The notes beneath the pieces are model-generated. The model was not told the origin of the DNA, searched no databases, and saw nothing but the letters and a program-made list of their open reading frames with translations. Below are positions 35,201 through 43,684 of a DNA stretch of 64,000 bases, in pieces (within the stretch, counting starts at the first letter, position 1; every line of letters starts with the position of its first letter). Location of the stretch: NCBI GenBank assembly GCA_964472315.1, contig CAYYJS010000016.1, positions 1 through 64,000 of the forward strand, written 5' to 3'. Made by a program: the position numbers and the translations under genes. Source of the DNA: CAYYJS01 sp964472315 (lineage in GTDB: Bacteria > Verrucomicrobiota > Kiritimatiellia > UBA8416).

Positions 35201-35356
35201 ATACATATCTCAGTCGGATCTTCCAAGACGGTGCAACTGCCGTACCGGGCCGACTCGCAAAACGTGAAAGCGGGCTACCGGAACGGGATTCTGAGAGTGA
35301 CGGCGCCGCGGACCGCCGAGGAGAAACCACGGCGGATCGCCATCGAAGCCGCATAG
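35201..35356 (+). pseudogene. C-terminal relic of a small heat-shock protein
   Basis: The frame reads ISVGSSKTVQLPYRADSQNV, KAGYRNGILRVTAP and KPRRIAIEAA, ending in TAG. This is the C-terminal half of an Hsp20 alpha-crystallin domain. A TAG closes the frame at 35198-35200, and no N-terminal half precedes it. An intact Hsp20 gene begins 70 nt downstream, so this looks like the first gene of a former tandem pair that lost its front. The rest of 34984-35425 shows no other gene. Confidence 0.75.
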
Positions 35357-35425
35357 CCGCGACACACGTCCGGAACGACGAATACATAAGGGCGGCATGG
35401 CAGCCGCCGGGAGGATGGAGACACC

Positions 35426-35827
35426 ATGACAACGCAATCCGTACAGAAGAAACAGAATGACGCGGTGCAGACCGCGGAAGCACGCCCGACCCGCGCGCGC
35501 ATTCCATACGTGGACATTTTCGAGAACGCGGACGCCTTGCTGATCCGGGCCGAAGTGCCGGGCACGGACGAGGCGTCGACGGAACTGACGGTGGAAGACA
35601 ACGTCCTGTCCATCACCGCCCGGGCCGGCGTTCCGAGCCCCGGCGAGGGGTACCGGGTGTTGTTCGCCGAGTACGACACCCAAGTGGTTTACCAACGTGC
35701 ATTCGAGCTTTCGGACGCCATCGATACGAGCGCGATCACGGCGCGCCTGCGCAACGGCGTCCTCGAAGTCGTGCTCGGAAAGAAGGAGGAATCCAAACCG
35801 CGGCGCATCTCGGTCAACGCCGCGTAG
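35426..35827 (+). CDS. Small heat-shock protein (Hsp20 family)
   Basis: A 133-residue chaperone with a central alpha-crystallin domain (about residues 28-118): VDIFENADALLIRAEVPG at its start and ITARLRNGVLEVVLGKK at its end. The C-terminal tail is short (KPRRISVNAA) and lacks a clear IxI motif, although RISV may take its place. Such proteins hold unfolding proteins for DnaK/DnaJ. The tail closely resembles that of the upstream Hsp20 relic, which supports a tandem-duplication origin. Confidence 0.9.
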   Translation: MTTQSVQKKQNDAVQTAEARPTRARIPYVDIFENADALLIRAEVPGTDEASTELTVEDNVLSITARAGVPSPGEGYRVLFAEYDTQVVYQRAFELSDAIDTSAITARLRNGVLEVVLGKKEESKPRRISVNAA

Positions 35828-35848
35828 TCCGTGCCAAGGCCAAAGAAA

Positions 35849-35906
35849 GGGTTGTCAGCGCGTGCGCGCCTGCTAGCATGTTCCGATTCGCATGCGCTGA
35901 CAACCC
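35849..35906 (+). promoter_or_regulatory. Long inverted repeat with embedded promoter before the Zn peptidase gene
   Basis: The arms 35849-35866 and 35889-35906 pair over 18 bp. The last 13 bp at the base are perfect and the one deviation would form a G-U pair in RNA; the loop is 22 nt. TTGTCA (35852-35857) and TAGCAT (35874-35879), 16 nt apart, lie inside it. It could be a terminator for hsp20, an operator, or a structured promoter. There is no T-run. Confidence 0.55.
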
Positions 35907-35927
35907 GCTATCGACAAGGAATACGCC

Positions 35928-36626
35928 ATGTTTGTTGGAATGGACCCGCTCTACTGGTTGCTGGCCCTGCCCGGATTGATTCTGGCCGGCATCGCCACCC
36001 TGATGACCAAGTCGACGTTCTCGCGCTACGCGCGCACACGTGCGGCATCCGGCATGACCGGCGCCGAGGCGGCGGCGCGCCTGCTGGAGGCCGGCGGCAT
36101 CCGGGATGTGCGCATCGAGCCCGTGCGCGGGTTCCTGTCCGACCACTACGACCCCCGATCGCGCACGCTGCGTCTATCGCCGGAGGTCTACGGATCGCCC
36201 TCGCTATCGGCCATCGGCGTAGCGTGCCATGAAGCCGGCCACGCCCTGCAGCACGCATCGCGCTACGCGCCGCTCATGGCCCGATCCGCCTTGGTGCCGC
36301 TCGCCCAGTTCGGCAACAGCGCCGCCTATGTGTTCTTCCTTCTCGGCATCCTTTTCCATGCGCCAGGGCTGGCCCAGCTCGGGGCGATTGTCTTCGTCGG
36401 CGCCGTGGCGTTTTCGCTCGTGACGCTCCCCGTGGAATGGGACGCCAGCGCGCGCGCCAAACGCCTCATGGTCAGCAGCGGCATCGTCGCGCCCGGCGAG
36501 GCGGCCGCCGCCGCACGCGTGCTGAACGCGGCGTTCCTGACCTACGTCGCCGCCGCGATAACCGCCTTGCTGACGCTGCTCTATTACCTCCTGCGATCCG
36601 GATTGCTCGGCGGACGGAACAAGTAG
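35928..36626 (+). CDS. Membrane zinc metallopeptidase (YugP family)
   Basis: The zinc-binding HEAGH motif sits in GVACHEAGHALQHA, preceded by FLSDHYDPRSRTLRLSPEVY, a hallmark of YugP-type peptidases. Membrane segments flank it: one at the N-terminus (WLLALPGLILAGIATLM) and three or so in the C-terminal half. The later LPVEWDASARAKRL carries the third zinc ligand Glu region. Length (232) is normal. AAGGA precedes the ATG. The physiological substrate of the family is unknown. Confidence 0.9.
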   Translation: MFVGMDPLYWLLALPGLILAGIATLMTKSTFSRYARTRAASGMTGAEAAARLLEAGGIRDVRIEPVRGFLSDHYDPRSRTLRLSPEVYGSPSLSAIGVACHEAGHALQHASRYAPLMARSALVPLAQFGNSAAYVFFLLGILFHAPGLAQLGAIVFVGAVAFSLVTLPVEWDASARAKRLMVSSGIVAPGEAAAAARVLNAAFLTYVAAAITALLTLLYYLLRSGLLGGRNK

Positions 36627-36637
36627 CCGGAGCGCGA

Positions 36638-37036
36638 ATGACCACCATGCATCACCTCGCTCAGATTGCGGCGGTTGGCATCGGCGGCGGACTCGGCGCC
36701 ATCGGCCGCCACGCCCTCGGCGGCTGGATCCTCCACCGATCCGGGGCCGGGCATTTTCCCCTCGGCACGCTCATCGTCAACATCGCGGGGTGTCTGGCGA
36801 TCGGCCTCGTCGGCGGTCTCGCCGAGCGGCATCACGCCTTCACGCCGGCCATGCGCATTTTCCTGATCCCCGGCCTGCTGGGCGGGTTCACCACGTTTTC
36901 GGCGTTCGGCTTCGAGACCCTGTACCTTCTGCGGAGAGGCGACTGGTGGATGGCCGCCGTGTATGTCATGGTCAGCGTATCCGTCGGCATCGGCGCCGTG
37001 GGCTTGGGGTTGAGCTGCGCCGGCGCGGACCGGTGA
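36638..37036 (+). CDS. crcB: Fluoride channel CrcB/Fluc
   Basis: Four membrane segments in about 132 residues, with GGGLGAIGRHALGGW, FPLGTLIVNIAGCLAIG (the conserved pore Asn) and GGFTTFSAFGFET (the Phe-box and Na-site region). These are diagnostic for dual-topology fluoride exporters. It starts 11 nt after the peptidase stop. No fluoride riboswitch is visible upstream. An ATG at 36647 is an alternative start. Confidence 0.93.
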   Translation: MTTMHHLAQIAAVGIGGGLGAIGRHALGGWILHRSGAGHFPLGTLIVNIAGCLAIGLVGGLAERHHAFTPAMRIFLIPGLLGGFTTFSAFGFETLYLLRRGDWWMAAVYVMVSVSVGIGAVGLGLSCAGADR

Positions 37037-37075
37037 CGGACGGGCGCCGCGCGCACCACAATCAGAGTAAAAATA

Positions 37076-37105
37076 TTGCCTTTTGCGTGCAATTTTTTCT
37101 ATAAT
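37076..37105 (+). promoter_or_regulatory. Promoter of the XRE regulator
   Basis: TTGCCT (37076-37081) and a consensus TATAAT (37100-37105) are 18 nt apart in an AT-rich patch unusual for this window. The repeated TAGTGC (37116 and 37124) just downstream may be an operator. Confidence 0.65.
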
Positions 37106-37175
37106 ACAAATGCATTAGTGCTATAGTGCGAAAAACCTCGAAAGGTTCGGGGTAGCCAAACAAGCGAGAGGTGAT

Positions 37176-37448
37176 ATGGCAAAGCGCAGCAACAAAAAGG
37201 GCGGCAAGCGTAAATCGGTGGTCACCATTCTGGCGGCGCGGTTGCACGCGTGGCGCAAGCGCCAGGGAGTCCCGCTGAAGCACGTGGCGCAGGACCTGGG
37301 TGTGTCCGTGTCCGTGATCAGCCAGTGGGAGCGCGGATTGCGTTTCCCCTCCGCCCGCAATATCGACAACCTCGCCGGGTACCTGAATATTCCGGTGTGC
37401 TGTCTGATGTTCGACGGCGAAGGGCCCTGCCCGCACCACGGCGCATAG
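37176..37448 (+). CDS. XRE-family HTH transcriptional regulator
   Basis: A lysine-rich N-terminus (about 13 residues) precedes a single Cro/C1-type helix-turn-helix. The recognition region is HVAQDLGVSVSVISQWERG, with the family's SQWERGLRFPS block. A short C-terminus with two Cys and two His (CCLMFDGEGPCPHH) might bind metal, but this is only a pattern. It has no adjacent toxin gene. GAGAGG precedes the ATG. It stands alone between crcB and the kinase gene. Confidence 0.88.
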   Translation: MAKRSNKKGGKRKSVVTILAARLHAWRKRQGVPLKHVAQDLGVSVSVISQWERGLRFPSARNIDNLAGYLNIPVCCLMFDGEGPCPHHGA

Positions 37449-37506
37449 ACCCGCACACCGCGTCCGTGCGGCGCGCGTTGCGGTTTCCCACGCGATTTGG
37501 CCATGC

Positions 37507-37533
37507 GGGGGCTACGTCAGGTGCGTAGCCCCC
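37507..37533. terminator. Hairpin between the XRE gene and the kinase gene
   Basis: A perfect 10-bp stem (GGGGGCTACG / CGTAGCCCCC) with a 7-nt loop lies between two convergent genes. It has no T-run on either side, so it is a possible bidirectional terminator or transcription barrier. Confidence 0.5.
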
Positions 37534-37627
37534 GATTGCCAGACGGCAGGCGCGCGGCGAGCGCCTCCGGCGTCCCGTGACGGCCGCGCCGACACCGGAT
37601 GCATATCCGGCGTGCAATGAGGCGAAT

Positions 37628-40600
37628 CTATCGTCCCCGACGCGGGCGTCCTTCGCCGGGTTCCCGGTCGAGCTGTGCGCGCCGCTCGATGATCGAGATG
37701 CCGTTGACCGTCTCGATCCGGGGAAACCCGCGGAGCAAGCCTTGCCGGACCAATTCCTCGTCAACCCAGAGATGCTCGATCGGACTCCCCTGCAGGGGCG
37801 ACAGGTCCGTCACCTTGCTTCCAACGCAGGCGAACGACGTCAGCGGCGCGCCGCGCAGTGGCTCCAGGTCCGACACGCGGGTACGGCAGATGTTGACGGA
37901 CGACAACGATATGCCTTTGAGCGGCGTCAGACTGGATACGGACGTGTCGTCGATGTTGAGCACGTGTAACGGCAAACCGCGGCAGAAATCGAGATCCGAC
38001 AGTTCCGTGCCGGAGAGATTCAGATGCCGCAACGGTTGGTTCCGCAGCGGCGCGAAGTCGGCAATGGACGTTCCGGAAGCCTCGAACCGCGTCAACGACA
38101 TCCCCTTCACGGCCGACAGCTCGCGTACCTTCGTTCCATTGATCAGCAGCGTCGACATGGCACGCGAACCGATACTGTCGAGACTGCGGATCGGAGTGTC
38201 GCTGACGTCGAGCCACTCGACTTTCGGCGCCTGCTGCAGAAACGAGAAATCGGCGACGCGCGATCCCCGCACGTCCACGTACCGCAACGGCATGCCGAGG
38301 ACGGGGCGCATGTTACTCACGTAGCTCCCGGCAATGTTGAGGTGCTCCACGGGCATGCCGCCCAAGGGGGCAAGGTCAAGCACCTTGGTATCCGCGCAAG
38401 TCAGCGCCTTCAGCATCATGCCGCGCAGGGGAGACAGATCCCTGACCTCGGTGTTCGACACGTCAAGCGACGTGAGCGGCATGCCCTGCAGGCACCGCAG
38501 TTCATTGACGCGACAATCGCGCACGCGCACCGTGCTCAGCGGCATGCCGCGCAACGGCAGCAGGTCCCGGAGCCGACCCCGTTCGTTCCTGTTTGGCGGC
38601 TCGTAGTGGAACTCCCGCAACCCGGTCATCGCGGCCACCGGCGCGATCGTTTCCACTTCGCCATCGCGGATCGTCAGACCGATACAGACCCCGTCTTCCA
38701 TGCGGATCTCGAAGGATTCCGGATCGGCACGCGTGTTCATTTCGCCCAGCAACTTCAGCGCCTTGTCCACATCGCCGCGGGCGCTCGCGATGTCTTTGCC
38801 CAACAACGGCCTCGAAACGGTTGCGGGCGGGGTAGCGTCCGCGGTGCCGTCCACCTCGACCGGCGCCGGCACCGGTGCGGCGGCTGGCGCCGCGCCAAGG
38901 GCCGCGACGATATCGCCAGCCTCGCTCGCAAACCGCGTCGCACCGTGTGCGCGTACGTACGCGACGATGGATTCATCCACGCGCGCCTTGAGCGCGGGGT
39001 CAATCGGGCGACCGCGAACCGTGGACAGCCAGACATCATGGTCGTAGGCGCCGACGCCGTACCCGAAACTGGCCAGCAAGGCCCCAAGCGCCTGTCGCGC
39101 ATCCGTCTCGGCACGGTCGGCGCTGGCCTGCTCCAGACCCGCGCAAAGACGGTCGGCAAGCGCGGGGTGCGTCATCGCGAAGTACTTGCGCGCGTGATCG
39201 AACGCCTTCGATTCGTAGGCCATGATCCCTTTGGCCAGCGCCACGTCCTGTTCGGCATCCGCGCCCATGCGCAGCAAGCGCTCGCGTGCCGACAGGTCCG
39301 CCACCCCGAAACTGATCACGCTGTGCACATAACGCTCGCTGCTGATGAAGTGCTTGCATGTGACGCGCCCCCCGGCCACGCTGTCGATCGCCACGCGTTT
39401 GACACCGGACGCGAACTGCACGTCGACCATCTGCCCACGCTGGTTGTCGAACGACTGCAGGATGCGCTCGTCCACGCGCATCGCGCCCTGAAGCACGGCG
39501 AGGACCTCGCGAAGCACCGGCACGGATGGGTGCGTGGCCTGGCTGTCGATGAGGCGCGCGACAAGCAGCACACCGCCGGGAAGATCGCCGCCAAGCACGC
39601 CGGCCACCACCCCGTCGTATGTCTCTTCGATCGCCGCGTCGACTTCGTTCTGTCGCCGTGCGCGGTCATCGGCCACCGCCCGCGCATCCGCGAGCAACTT
39701 GTCCGCCATCTGGCGGCGCAGGGAAAGCGTCTCGTCCGCCAGTTGTCCTTGGTACCCCCGGATGTGTTCGGCGGCCGCCTCGATGCGCCCCTGCGCGACC
39801 ATCGGAGCAACCTCCGATTTGAGCCGTTCGATGATCTGGCGACGGACTTCCTGACGACGGTCGGACAGCCGCGTAGCGGCCGTCTGCGCCATCAGCGAGT
39901 ATTTCGTGCCGGCGGCGTCGGTAACGACACGCCGGTAGTTCACGGCGGCTGTGCTCAGGTCGTCCGGATGCTCGGTCTCCCATCGCTGCGCATACTCGAA
40001 CATCTCACGCGCCCTGCGGTCGCCCGGCGACTCGACCGGCGCCCGTGCCACCGGTTGTGTGGTGGTCGTCACGGACGGCGGGGACGCGGCCCGCCGATGC
40101 GACATCGCCACAAGATTCCAAATACCGATGAGAACCGCCACACCGATGCCAGCCACCAGCGCCACCTTGACCATCGGGGTGCGCGTCGCCGCGGCGGTCT
40201 CCCGCAGGCGGCGGGCCCGGTTGTAGTCTGAAACCAGGCGACGCGCACTGCGCCGGATGGTGCTGCTGCCTTCCGGCAACGGCTTTCCGACCGGCGTCAG
40301 CCCCTTGCGCACTCGCGCCAGATCGGCTTTGACCGCTTCCCAACTCTCCTGCCGGAGGTCGCGCTGTTTCGCCAACATACGCTCGATCAGCCAACATAAC
40401 CCCTTCGACAGCCCCGGCACCGTATCCAAGGGGTCGGGCACCGTTTCCGTGGTCTGCATTTCGATCGTCGTCTCGGCGTCCTTGCCCTGAAACAGCATCT
40501 CGCCCGTGACCAGGTGGTACAACGTGGCACCCAGCGAGTAGATGTCGGCGCGACAGTCGAGATCGACAAGTCCCTCGGCCTGTTCGGGCGACATGTAGGC

Positions 40601-41125
40601 CGGCGTACCCATGATGTCCTGCAAGGCATCGGCATCCTGCATGGCGCTGATCGTCCGGGCCAACCCCAGATCCGCCACCTTCACGGATCCGTCTTCATCG
40701 ACCATGATGTTGTCGGGCTTGATGTCGCAGTGGATGATGCGCTCGCGGTCCCAGGCATAGCCCAGGGCATCCGCGACGGATTCACAGACGAGCAGCGCCT
40801 CGCGCTCGGGAATCCGGCCCTTCCGCCGCACCCAGTCGCCGGTCGTGTAGCCGGCCACGTACTCCATGACGAAGTAATAGAGCCCGTTTTCGGCATTGGC
40901 ATCGTATACCTGCACGATACCGGGATGCTTCAGTTTCGCGGCCGCGCGGGCCTCCGTCTGAAACCGCGCGATATCCTCCGCGTCGCCGGCCAACTTGGAC
41001 GAGAGCACCTTGATGGCCACGATACGGTCCAGCGACACCTGTCGCGCCTTCCAGACCGAGGCCATGCCCCCTTCACCCAGTTTCGATAGGATGTCGAACC
41101 CGGTCAATTGTTCGGGATGACTCAT
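37628..41125 (-). CDS. Receptor-like Ser/Thr kinase with C-terminal leucine-rich repeats
   Basis: The N-terminal kinase domain (about residues 9-270) has GEGGMASVWKA, K39 (VAIKV), catalytic HCDIKPDN (132-139; Cys replaces Arg of HRD) and DLG (152-154). A membrane segment follows at about 318-341. The outer part begins with a long helical region (about 350-830) of coiled-coil character. The C-terminus is about thirteen 21-residue leucine-rich repeats and a short charged tail. It is probably a surface sensor signalling to cytoplasmic targets. The ATG overlaps the stop of the zinc-ribbon gene. The Tad operon diverges next door. Confidence 0.9.
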   Translation of the reverse strand: MSHPEQLTGFDILSKLGEGGMASVWKARQVSLDRIVAIKVLSSKLAGDAEDIARFQTEARAAAKLKHPGIVQVYDANAENGLYYFVMEYVAGYTTGDWVRRKGRIPEREALLVCESVADALGYAWDRERIIHCDIKPDNIMVDEDGSVKVADLGLARTISAMQDADALQDIMGTPAYMSPEQAEGLVDLDCRADIYSLGATLYHLVTGEMLFQGKDAETTIEMQTTETVPDPLDTVPGLSKGLCWLIERMLAKQRDLRQESWEAVKADLARVRKGLTPVGKPLPEGSSTIRRSARRLVSDYNRARRLRETAAATRTPMVKVALVAGIGVAVLIGIWNLVAMSHRRAASPPSVTTTTQPVARAPVESPGDRRAREMFEYAQRWETEHPDDLSTAAVNYRRVVTDAAGTKYSLMAQTAATRLSDRRQEVRRQIIERLKSEVAPMVAQGRIEAAAEHIRGYQGQLADETLSLRRQMADKLLADARAVADDRARRQNEVDAAIEETYDGVVAGVLGGDLPGGVLLVARLIDSQATHPSVPVLREVLAVLQGAMRVDERILQSFDNQRGQMVDVQFASGVKRVAIDSVAGGRVTCKHFISSERYVHSVISFGVADLSARERLLRMGADAEQDVALAKGIMAYESKAFDHARKYFAMTHPALADRLCAGLEQASADRAETDARQALGALLASFGYGVGAYDHDVWLSTVRGRPIDPALKARVDESIVAYVRAHGATRFASEAGDIVAALGAAPAAAPVPAPVEVDGTADATPPATVSRPLLGKDIASARGDVDKALKLLGEMNTRADPESFEIRMEDGVCIGLTIRDGEVETIAPVAAMTGLREFHYEPPNRNERGRLRDLLPLRGMPLSTVRVRDCRVNELRCLQGMPLTSLDVSNTEVRDLSPLRGMMLKALTCADTKVLDLAPLGGMPVEHLNIAGSYVSNMRPVLGMPLRYVDVRGSRVADFSFLQQAPKVEWLDVSDTPIRSLDSIGSRAMSTLLINGTKVRELSAVKGMSLTRFEASGTSIADFAPLRNQPLRHLNLSGTELSDLDFCRGLPLHVLNIDDTSVSSLTPLKGISLSSVNICRTRVSDLEPLRGAPLTSFACVGSKVTDLSPLQGSPIEHLWVDEELVRQGLLRGFPRIETVNGISIIERRAQLDREPGEGRPRRGR
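37757..38576 (-). repeat. About thirteen 21-residue leucine-rich repeats (in kinase gene)
   Basis: Tandem units follow the pattern xPLxGMPLxxLxVxxT, then xVxDL. Examples include SPLRGMMLKALTCADTKVL, APLRNQPLRHLNLSGTELS and TPLKGISLSSVNICRTRVS. Spacing is 63 bp. The units vary in sequence, so they are old rather than recently amplified. Confidence 0.85.
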
Positions 41126-42285
41126 CGCCGGCACCCCGTACCGCCGCACGAAGGACACTCGGACACGCCACCGCCATGGCAATGGGGGCATGGCTTCCCA
41201 CGGTATACGCCGGTCTTCGCGCACCGGGTACAATCGACCAGCCCCTGCCCGACGCAACGCGAACACGCTTTCGCCACGCCCGTCCCGCCGCAACCGCGAC
41301 AGAGGATCCCGCCGACACCGTTGCATCGGTCGCACGCGATCAGGCCATCGCCGCCGCAAACCGTGCATTTCACCTTTCGGAGCAGCGCCTTCCCGCCAAG
41401 CTTACCCCCGGATTCCGTTTCAACCTCGCCGTTCCGGCAGTTCTTCGCGGTGCAGGCGACCCGCCCCTGTCCGCGGCAGGCTTCGCAATCGCAACGCCCG
41501 AACCCCTCACAATCGGAACACGGCACCCCCAAGGCCCGCTTCAATGCCACGGCATCCGTGACAGACAACCGACCGGCGACAACGTCAGGCACCCAGGACA
41601 GACCCACCGGAACCCTGCCGCGCGCCTGCTGCAACACGCGATACCGATTGCCGGCCTGACCTCGCGCAAATCTCAACTCGTCGATCGTCAACTGCCCGCG
41701 TACGACCCCGCTGCCTTCGCATCGCCGACAACGACCGGCGGCGACCTGCACGGTCTCCCGCGAACTGATGGATCCGACATCGAGCACGCCTTTGCCGGAT
41801 CCCTGACACTGCGGGCACTTGCGCTCGGTCGATCGTCCCCCTCGCTCACAAGCGTCGATCAGTTGCATGATCGCTCCCGCCCGTTCGTCACGGCGCGTCC
41901 CCGGCGTCGTCAACAGGTTTAGCGCCAGTGCGTTACGGCAGAACAACCGCGCGATATCCACGTCACCGTCCTGGAACCGCATACGGGCCTGCTCGATCTC
42001 GCCGGAGACGGTGTCGTCCGGGATGCGTCCGTCCGCCACATCCAGCTTGTCTTCCACTCCGGACACGGTGCCCGTATCCGGCGTCGCCGGCGCGCGATCC
42101 GGAAGCGCAGCCTCGCAATGCGAACACCTCGCCCGCCCCGCCGGGTTCTCATGGCCGCAACTCCCGCAGATCGTCGGCGAAGCCCCGGCCATGAGCACCA
42201 CGGCCGCAACCGCAACCAGCCCGACCAGCAGACGTTTCGCATGCGCGCTCGGGTATGAACCCGCTTCGGCGTCAATGGGTTTCAC
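41122..42285 (-). CDS. DnaJ-like zinc-ribbon protein with N-terminal membrane anchor
   Basis: I chose the GTG start because GGAGG lies 6 nt upstream. A hydrophobic segment (RLLVGLVAVAAVVLMAGAS) is followed by a zinc-ribbon (CGSCGHENPAGRARCSHC). A helical region comes next, then many CxxCxGxG-type knuckles like those of DnaJ (CPQCQGSG, CRRCEGSG, CTVCGGDG, CRGCGGTG, CPHCHGGG, CPSCGGTG). There is no J-domain or DnaJ C-terminal domain. If the anchor is a signal sequence, the zinc part is outside the cytoplasm. Its stop overlaps the kinase start, so the two are probably partners. Confidence 0.75.
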   Translation of the reverse strand: MKPIDAEAGSYPSAHAKRLLVGLVAVAAVVLMAGASPTICGSCGHENPAGRARCSHCEAALPDRAPATPDTGTVSGVEDKLDVADGRIPDDTVSGEIEQARMRFQDGDVDIARLFCRNALALNLLTTPGTRRDERAGAIMQLIDACERGGRSTERKCPQCQGSGKGVLDVGSISSRETVQVAAGRCRRCEGSGVVRGQLTIDELRFARGQAGNRYRVLQQARGRVPVGLSWVPDVVAGRLSVTDAVALKRALGVPCSDCEGFGRCDCEACRGQGRVACTAKNCRNGEVETESGGKLGGKALLRKVKCTVCGGDGLIACDRCNGVGGILCRGCGGTGVAKACSRCVGQGLVDCTRCAKTGVYRGKPCPHCHGGGVSECPSCGGTGCRR

Positions 42286-42380
42286 AAACGCCCTCCAAAA
42301 CCGTACCGAAATCGCAATAGTCGCGCCTACGGATTCGTTATATCTGATAAGAACACGCATACGGGGGCTGATCATAGGCG

Positions 42381-42409
42381 TTTACAGGGTTTCGTCAAGG
42401 TGCTAGTCT
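42381..42409 (+). promoter_or_regulatory. Promoter of the Tad pilus operon
   Basis: TTTACA (42381-42386) and TAGTCT (42404-42409, preceded by TGC) are 17 nt apart. The pilin ATG at 42420 lies 10 nt after the -10 box, so the leader is only a few nt. Confidence 0.55.
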
Positions 42410-42419
42410 ACTCGATGGA

Positions 42420-42632
42420 ATGTATACGTATCGCCACATTCGGGGCAAGCTCGCATGCCGAATCCGACGTTTTTTCGCCCCTTGCGGAGGTCGTGACGGT
42501 CAAGCTATGATCGAATACATGGTCGCGGCGGTCATGCTGCTCATGGCCACCGTGATTCTCGCTCTCGTTCTTTATACCTTTCGAGAACACAGCGGGCGGG
42601 TGCTCGATCTCGCGGCATCCGAGTACCCATAA
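42420..42632 (+). CDS. Flp-like prepilin 1
   Basis: A 70-residue protein with a basic leader, then GQAMIEYMVAAVMLLMATVI, the Flp-type prepilin site (cleavage after Gly, Glu at +5) and hydrophobic helix. The exposed C-terminus is short. The N-terminal leader of about 28 residues is longer than usual. An upstream ATG at 42415 is in another frame and gives only a 31-codon frame. Confidence 0.7.
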   Translation: MYTYRHIRGKLACRIRRFFAPCGGRDGQAMIEYMVAAVMLLMATVILALVLYTFREHSGRVLDLAASEYP

Positions 42633-42691
42633 CCGCGGCAACGGCGGAACGGAGAGAGAACGCAACGGATACGACAGGAGGAGATGGAGCG

Positions 42692-42931
42692 ATGAACGCA
42701 AGACAGAGTCGGAAGAGCGGACAAACCATGGTCGAGTACATCATTATCGTCGTCATCATCGCCATCGCGGCAATCGCGATTTTCGGTGTCTTCGGCGATA
42801 CCATCCGGGCCAAGCTCGGCGGCGCGGTCACCGAGTTGGGCGGCGATGAAAGCGCACGCGATACGGCGCTGAGCACAGGCTCCGCCGATGCGCTCAAGGA
42901 CCTCGATGCCGAGGGTGGTCTGACTCCGTAG
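42692..42931 (+). CDS. Flp-like prepilin 2
   Basis: A 79-residue protein with the short leader MNARQSRKSG, then QTMVEYIIIVVIIAIAAIAI, a clear type IVb prepilin site and helix. The acidic C-terminus (GDESARDTALSTGSADALK) would be exposed on the pilus. AGGAGG precedes the ATG. It is the best candidate for the major pilin of the adjacent Tad machine. Confidence 0.85.
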   Translation: MNARQSRKSGQTMVEYIIIVVIIAIAAIAIFGVFGDTIRAKLGGAVTELGGDESARDTALSTGSADALKDLDAEGGLTP

Positions 42932-43005
42932 CACGCGGACAGACCCTTAACCCCGGTTGCTCGCGTCGACGGGCACTCCGTAGAGGCGCCCGCATCGATA
43001 CGCGG

Positions 43006-43680
43006 ATGGAGGCGGGTTTGCAGTCAGCCGGACTATTCTTACGGATCCGCGACCGGCAACCGGCCGGTACGCGGCAGTCGGGGCAGTCTCTCATCGAAGC
43101 CGCGCTGGCCGTGATGATGATCTGCCTGATCCTTTTCGGGCTGCTTCAGATTTCCCAGCTCTTCGCGGCCAAGGAAGTGCTCCACCATACCGCCGCGCGC
43201 GCGGCCCGCGCGAAAACCGTGGGCTTCAACGGGTTCATGGTCGCCAAGGCCGCCCGCATCGCCTCGATCCCGATCGCGGGCCGCATGCGCGAGCCGGCGT
43301 TCACGAACGAGGACCTCGCGTTGCGCGCCCTGGTGAGCGACCTTCGCCCGGGACAGCTCTGGGATGCCGTGCTGTCCGACATGACCCCGTCCGGGCTGCA
43401 GTACGAGATCGAACGGGCACGTATCCCGGAGTACATGGGCGCCGAACACTGGTCCACGGCCCACTGGGTTCTGGACTACGACGGCTGGGACTCGCTCAGC
43501 ATCGGTTTCACGAGTTCCCCCGATCCCGACGACCCGATGCTGCACGTACGCGTGCGGCACGAGTTCGCGCTCTGGGTTCCCATGCACCGCACCTTCTACG
43601 ATGCCGACACCGTCGAACTCGACGGCGAAACGCACATCGAAAACCATTACCCGCTTTACATCGACGAGGAGTACTGGTGA
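43006..43680 (+). CDS. TadE-like minor pseudopilin
   Basis: A leader ending in RQSG is followed by QSLIEAALAVMMICLILFGL, the TadE-type prepilin site and membrane helix. The remaining about 170 residues are predicted to be outside the membrane, with many aromatic and acidic residues. TadE and TadF pseudopilins start or control Flp fibre assembly. It lies between the pilins and a TadG-like protein. Confidence 0.78.
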   Translation: MEAGLQSAGLFLRIRDRQPAGTRQSGQSLIEAALAVMMICLILFGLLQISQLFAAKEVLHHTAARAARAKTVGFNGFMVAKAARIASIPIAGRMREPAFTNEDLALRALVSDLRPGQLWDAVLSDMTPSGLQYEIERARIPEYMGAEHWSTAHWVLDYDGWDSLSIGFTSSPDPDDPMLHVRVRHEFALWVPMHRTFYDADTVELDGETHIENHYPLYIDEEYW

Positions 43681-43684
43681 CCCG

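Noticed and set aside
36600..36640. Fluoride riboswitch before crcB
   Set aside because: Only 11 nt separate crcB from the preceding gene and the conserved riboswitch core is not seen.
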